Positions 63,258 through 64,000 of a stretch of 64,000 bases of DNA are shown here, in pieces; position 1 is the stretch's first letter; the number at the start of each line of letters is the position of its first letter. Source of the DNA: Nostoc sp. B(2019) (GTDB lineage: Bacteria; Cyanobacteriota; Cyanobacteriia; Cyanobacteriales; Nostocaceae); the NCBI RefSeq assembly GCF_010091925.1, contig NZ_WVID01000030.1:1-64000 (forward strand). The letters run 5' to 3'. Below the pieces are notes generated by a model. The model saw only the letters and a program-made list of their open reading frames with translations. It was not told the DNA's origin and searched no databases. Made by a program: the position numbers and the translations under genes.

Positions 63258-63563
63258 CTATATCTCAAATATTTCTGATTCTGAAGCTTGAAATTCTTCG
63301 GCTAATCGTTGGGAAAGTAATTCAATAGTAGGGTAATGCCACAGCACCAAGGGAGACAATTGAAACCCCAATAACTTTCCTGTTTGAGCAGCCAAGAGCA
63401 TCCCCTGAACTGAATCCAAGCCGTAGCTATCCAAAGGCTCTGTAATATCTATCTCATCGGGATTAACTTTCAGCAATTCAGAAATATGAGAGACTAGCCA
63501 AGTTTGAATTTCTTCAGCCGTGTAAGATGGTTTTGCAGTTGAATTAGGAATAAAATCGCTCAT
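63258..63563 (-). CDS. Discrete acyl/peptidyl carrier protein
   Basis: A 101-residue carrier protein: a long first helix (ETAEEIQTW-like, residues 17-32), loop DEIDITEPL, and the phosphopantetheine motif YGLDSVQG with Ser51, then helix LLAAQTGKLLGFQLSP. It tethers an acyl or aminoacyl group by thioester. It lies 15 bp upstream of the TubC-domain gene and 51 bp downstream of a condensation/acyltransferase-like gene, showing a small trans-acting assembly line. Confidence 0.88.
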   Translation of the reverse strand: MSDFIPNSTAKPSYTAEEIQTWLVSHISELLKVNPDEIDITEPLDSYGLDSVQGMLLAAQTGKLLGFQLSPLVLWHYPTIELLSQRLAEEFQASESEIFEI

Positions 63564-63614
63564 TTACGCACCTCAAAAATAACAGGTGTTAGACGATATT
63601 AATAGTATGGCTGA

Positions 63615-64000
63615 TTAAGAAGTACACATATCGTATGTAAAACGAAGGTTCAAATTTAAATTGCAAATATCAAAAATGCAGGACATTACATTGTTTACAA
63701 GACCCTCCATCGTATCCTGACTGATTGAAGGCTCAGAAAACACGAAATTCAACAGCATTTTTCCCTGAAAAGTTGAAGCATGGGTAATAAACATACCTGC
63801 ATATAAAGAATGTGAGCCAGCGAAACTGATTTCTTCTAGTTCAAATTCACCGTAAACTTTGGGAATATTTACTTTGCCAACATTGGAGACAGATACCGTA
63901 GCTGCGACTTCTTTGGGTTGTATGAAACAAAAATTGATGAGATGCTTGGCAATTAGTGCCATGTTGAAGATATCACCTTGCTTTGTACCAGCTTCCAGCT
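63615..64000 (-). CDS. C-terminal part of a condensation/acyltransferase-like enzyme, cut by window edge
   Basis: The frame is open from the stop at 63615 to the window end, so the start lies to the right. The visible 128 residues include ATVSVSNVGKVNIPKVYGEF and HASTFQGKMLLNFVFSEPSI. This is the C-terminal pattern (strand-SNVG, then a stretch on membrane lipids or thioesters) of condensation-domain-like acyltransferases such as PapA/WES types. The catalytic HHxxxD would be in the missing part. With the carrier protein next to it, it probably transfers an acyl group to or from that carrier. The internal Met at 63962 is not the start. Confidence 0.65.
   Translation of the reverse strand, partial: LEAGTKQGDIFNMALIAKHLINFCFIQPKEVAATVSVSNVGKVNIPKVYGEFELEEISFAGSHSLYAGMFITHASTFQGKMLLNFVFSEPSISQDTMEGLVNNVMSCIFDICNLNLNLRFTYDMCTS

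Overview
The window looks like chromosome from a filamentous, heterocyst-forming cyanobacterium of the Nostoc/Anabaena type. The reasons are the frequent HIP1 octamer GCGATCGC, moderately AT-rich DNA with long intergenic spacers full of short dispersed repeats, a DevBCA-type exporter, a cyanobacterial glycine-tailed RRM protein, a TamB/Tic236-class protein, and a tandem small-RNA array resembling NsiR1. No rRNA, tRNA, CRISPR array or intact transposase was found.

Layout. 0-4 kb: the end of a TonB-like protein, then a devBCA-type operon. 4-10.4 kb: a minus-strand group with a cytokinin-dehydrogenase-like flavoprotein, an ATC-hydrolase-like protein, a divergent HemF and two tandem Rieske oxygenases. 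10.7-15.1 kb: a ribbon-helix-helix protein and a heterodimeric ABC exporter with one degenerate site. 15.6-18.7 kb: a copper chaperone / CopA ATPase operon. 18.9-28.9 kb: scattered genes (DUF4360 protein, methyltransferase, MerR regulator, a third Rieske oxygenase, RNA-binding protein) and an Arn-like trio (deacetylase, GT2, SMR-type protein). 29.3-34.6 kb: TamB.

35-46 kb is the highlight: a complete lasso-peptide gene cluster on the minus strand. It has a 48-codon precursor (45656-45802), an asparagine-synthetase-like cyclase, a PqqD-type recognition protein, a transglutaminase-like leader peptidase and an ABC exporter. An adaptor, an FtsX-like permease and a TolC protein follow in the same direction. 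The predicted core carries eleven arginines and should close an 8-residue Gly1-Glu8 ring. A hairpin with a U-run separates the precursor from the processing genes.

Directly upstream and divergent, 46.4-47.85 kb holds eight tandem small-RNA-like units. Each pairs a conserved box with an intrinsic terminator 65-76 nt further on, and the terminator stems covary from unit to unit.

48.5-64 kb carries a second natural-product or glycoconjugate region, mostly minus strand: glycosyltransferases, a flavin monooxygenase, SDRs/epimerases, a methyltransferase, a SyrD/PvdE-type exporter and, at the right edge, a TubC-docked protein of unknown body, a carrier protein and the end of a condensation/acyltransferase-like enzyme. 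Transcription seems to enter from beyond the right edge.

The spacers contain at least two copies of a short inverted-repeat element, one with and one without a nested hairpin insertion. Similar hairpin modules occur throughout the window, one of them inside the 3' end of the merR gene.
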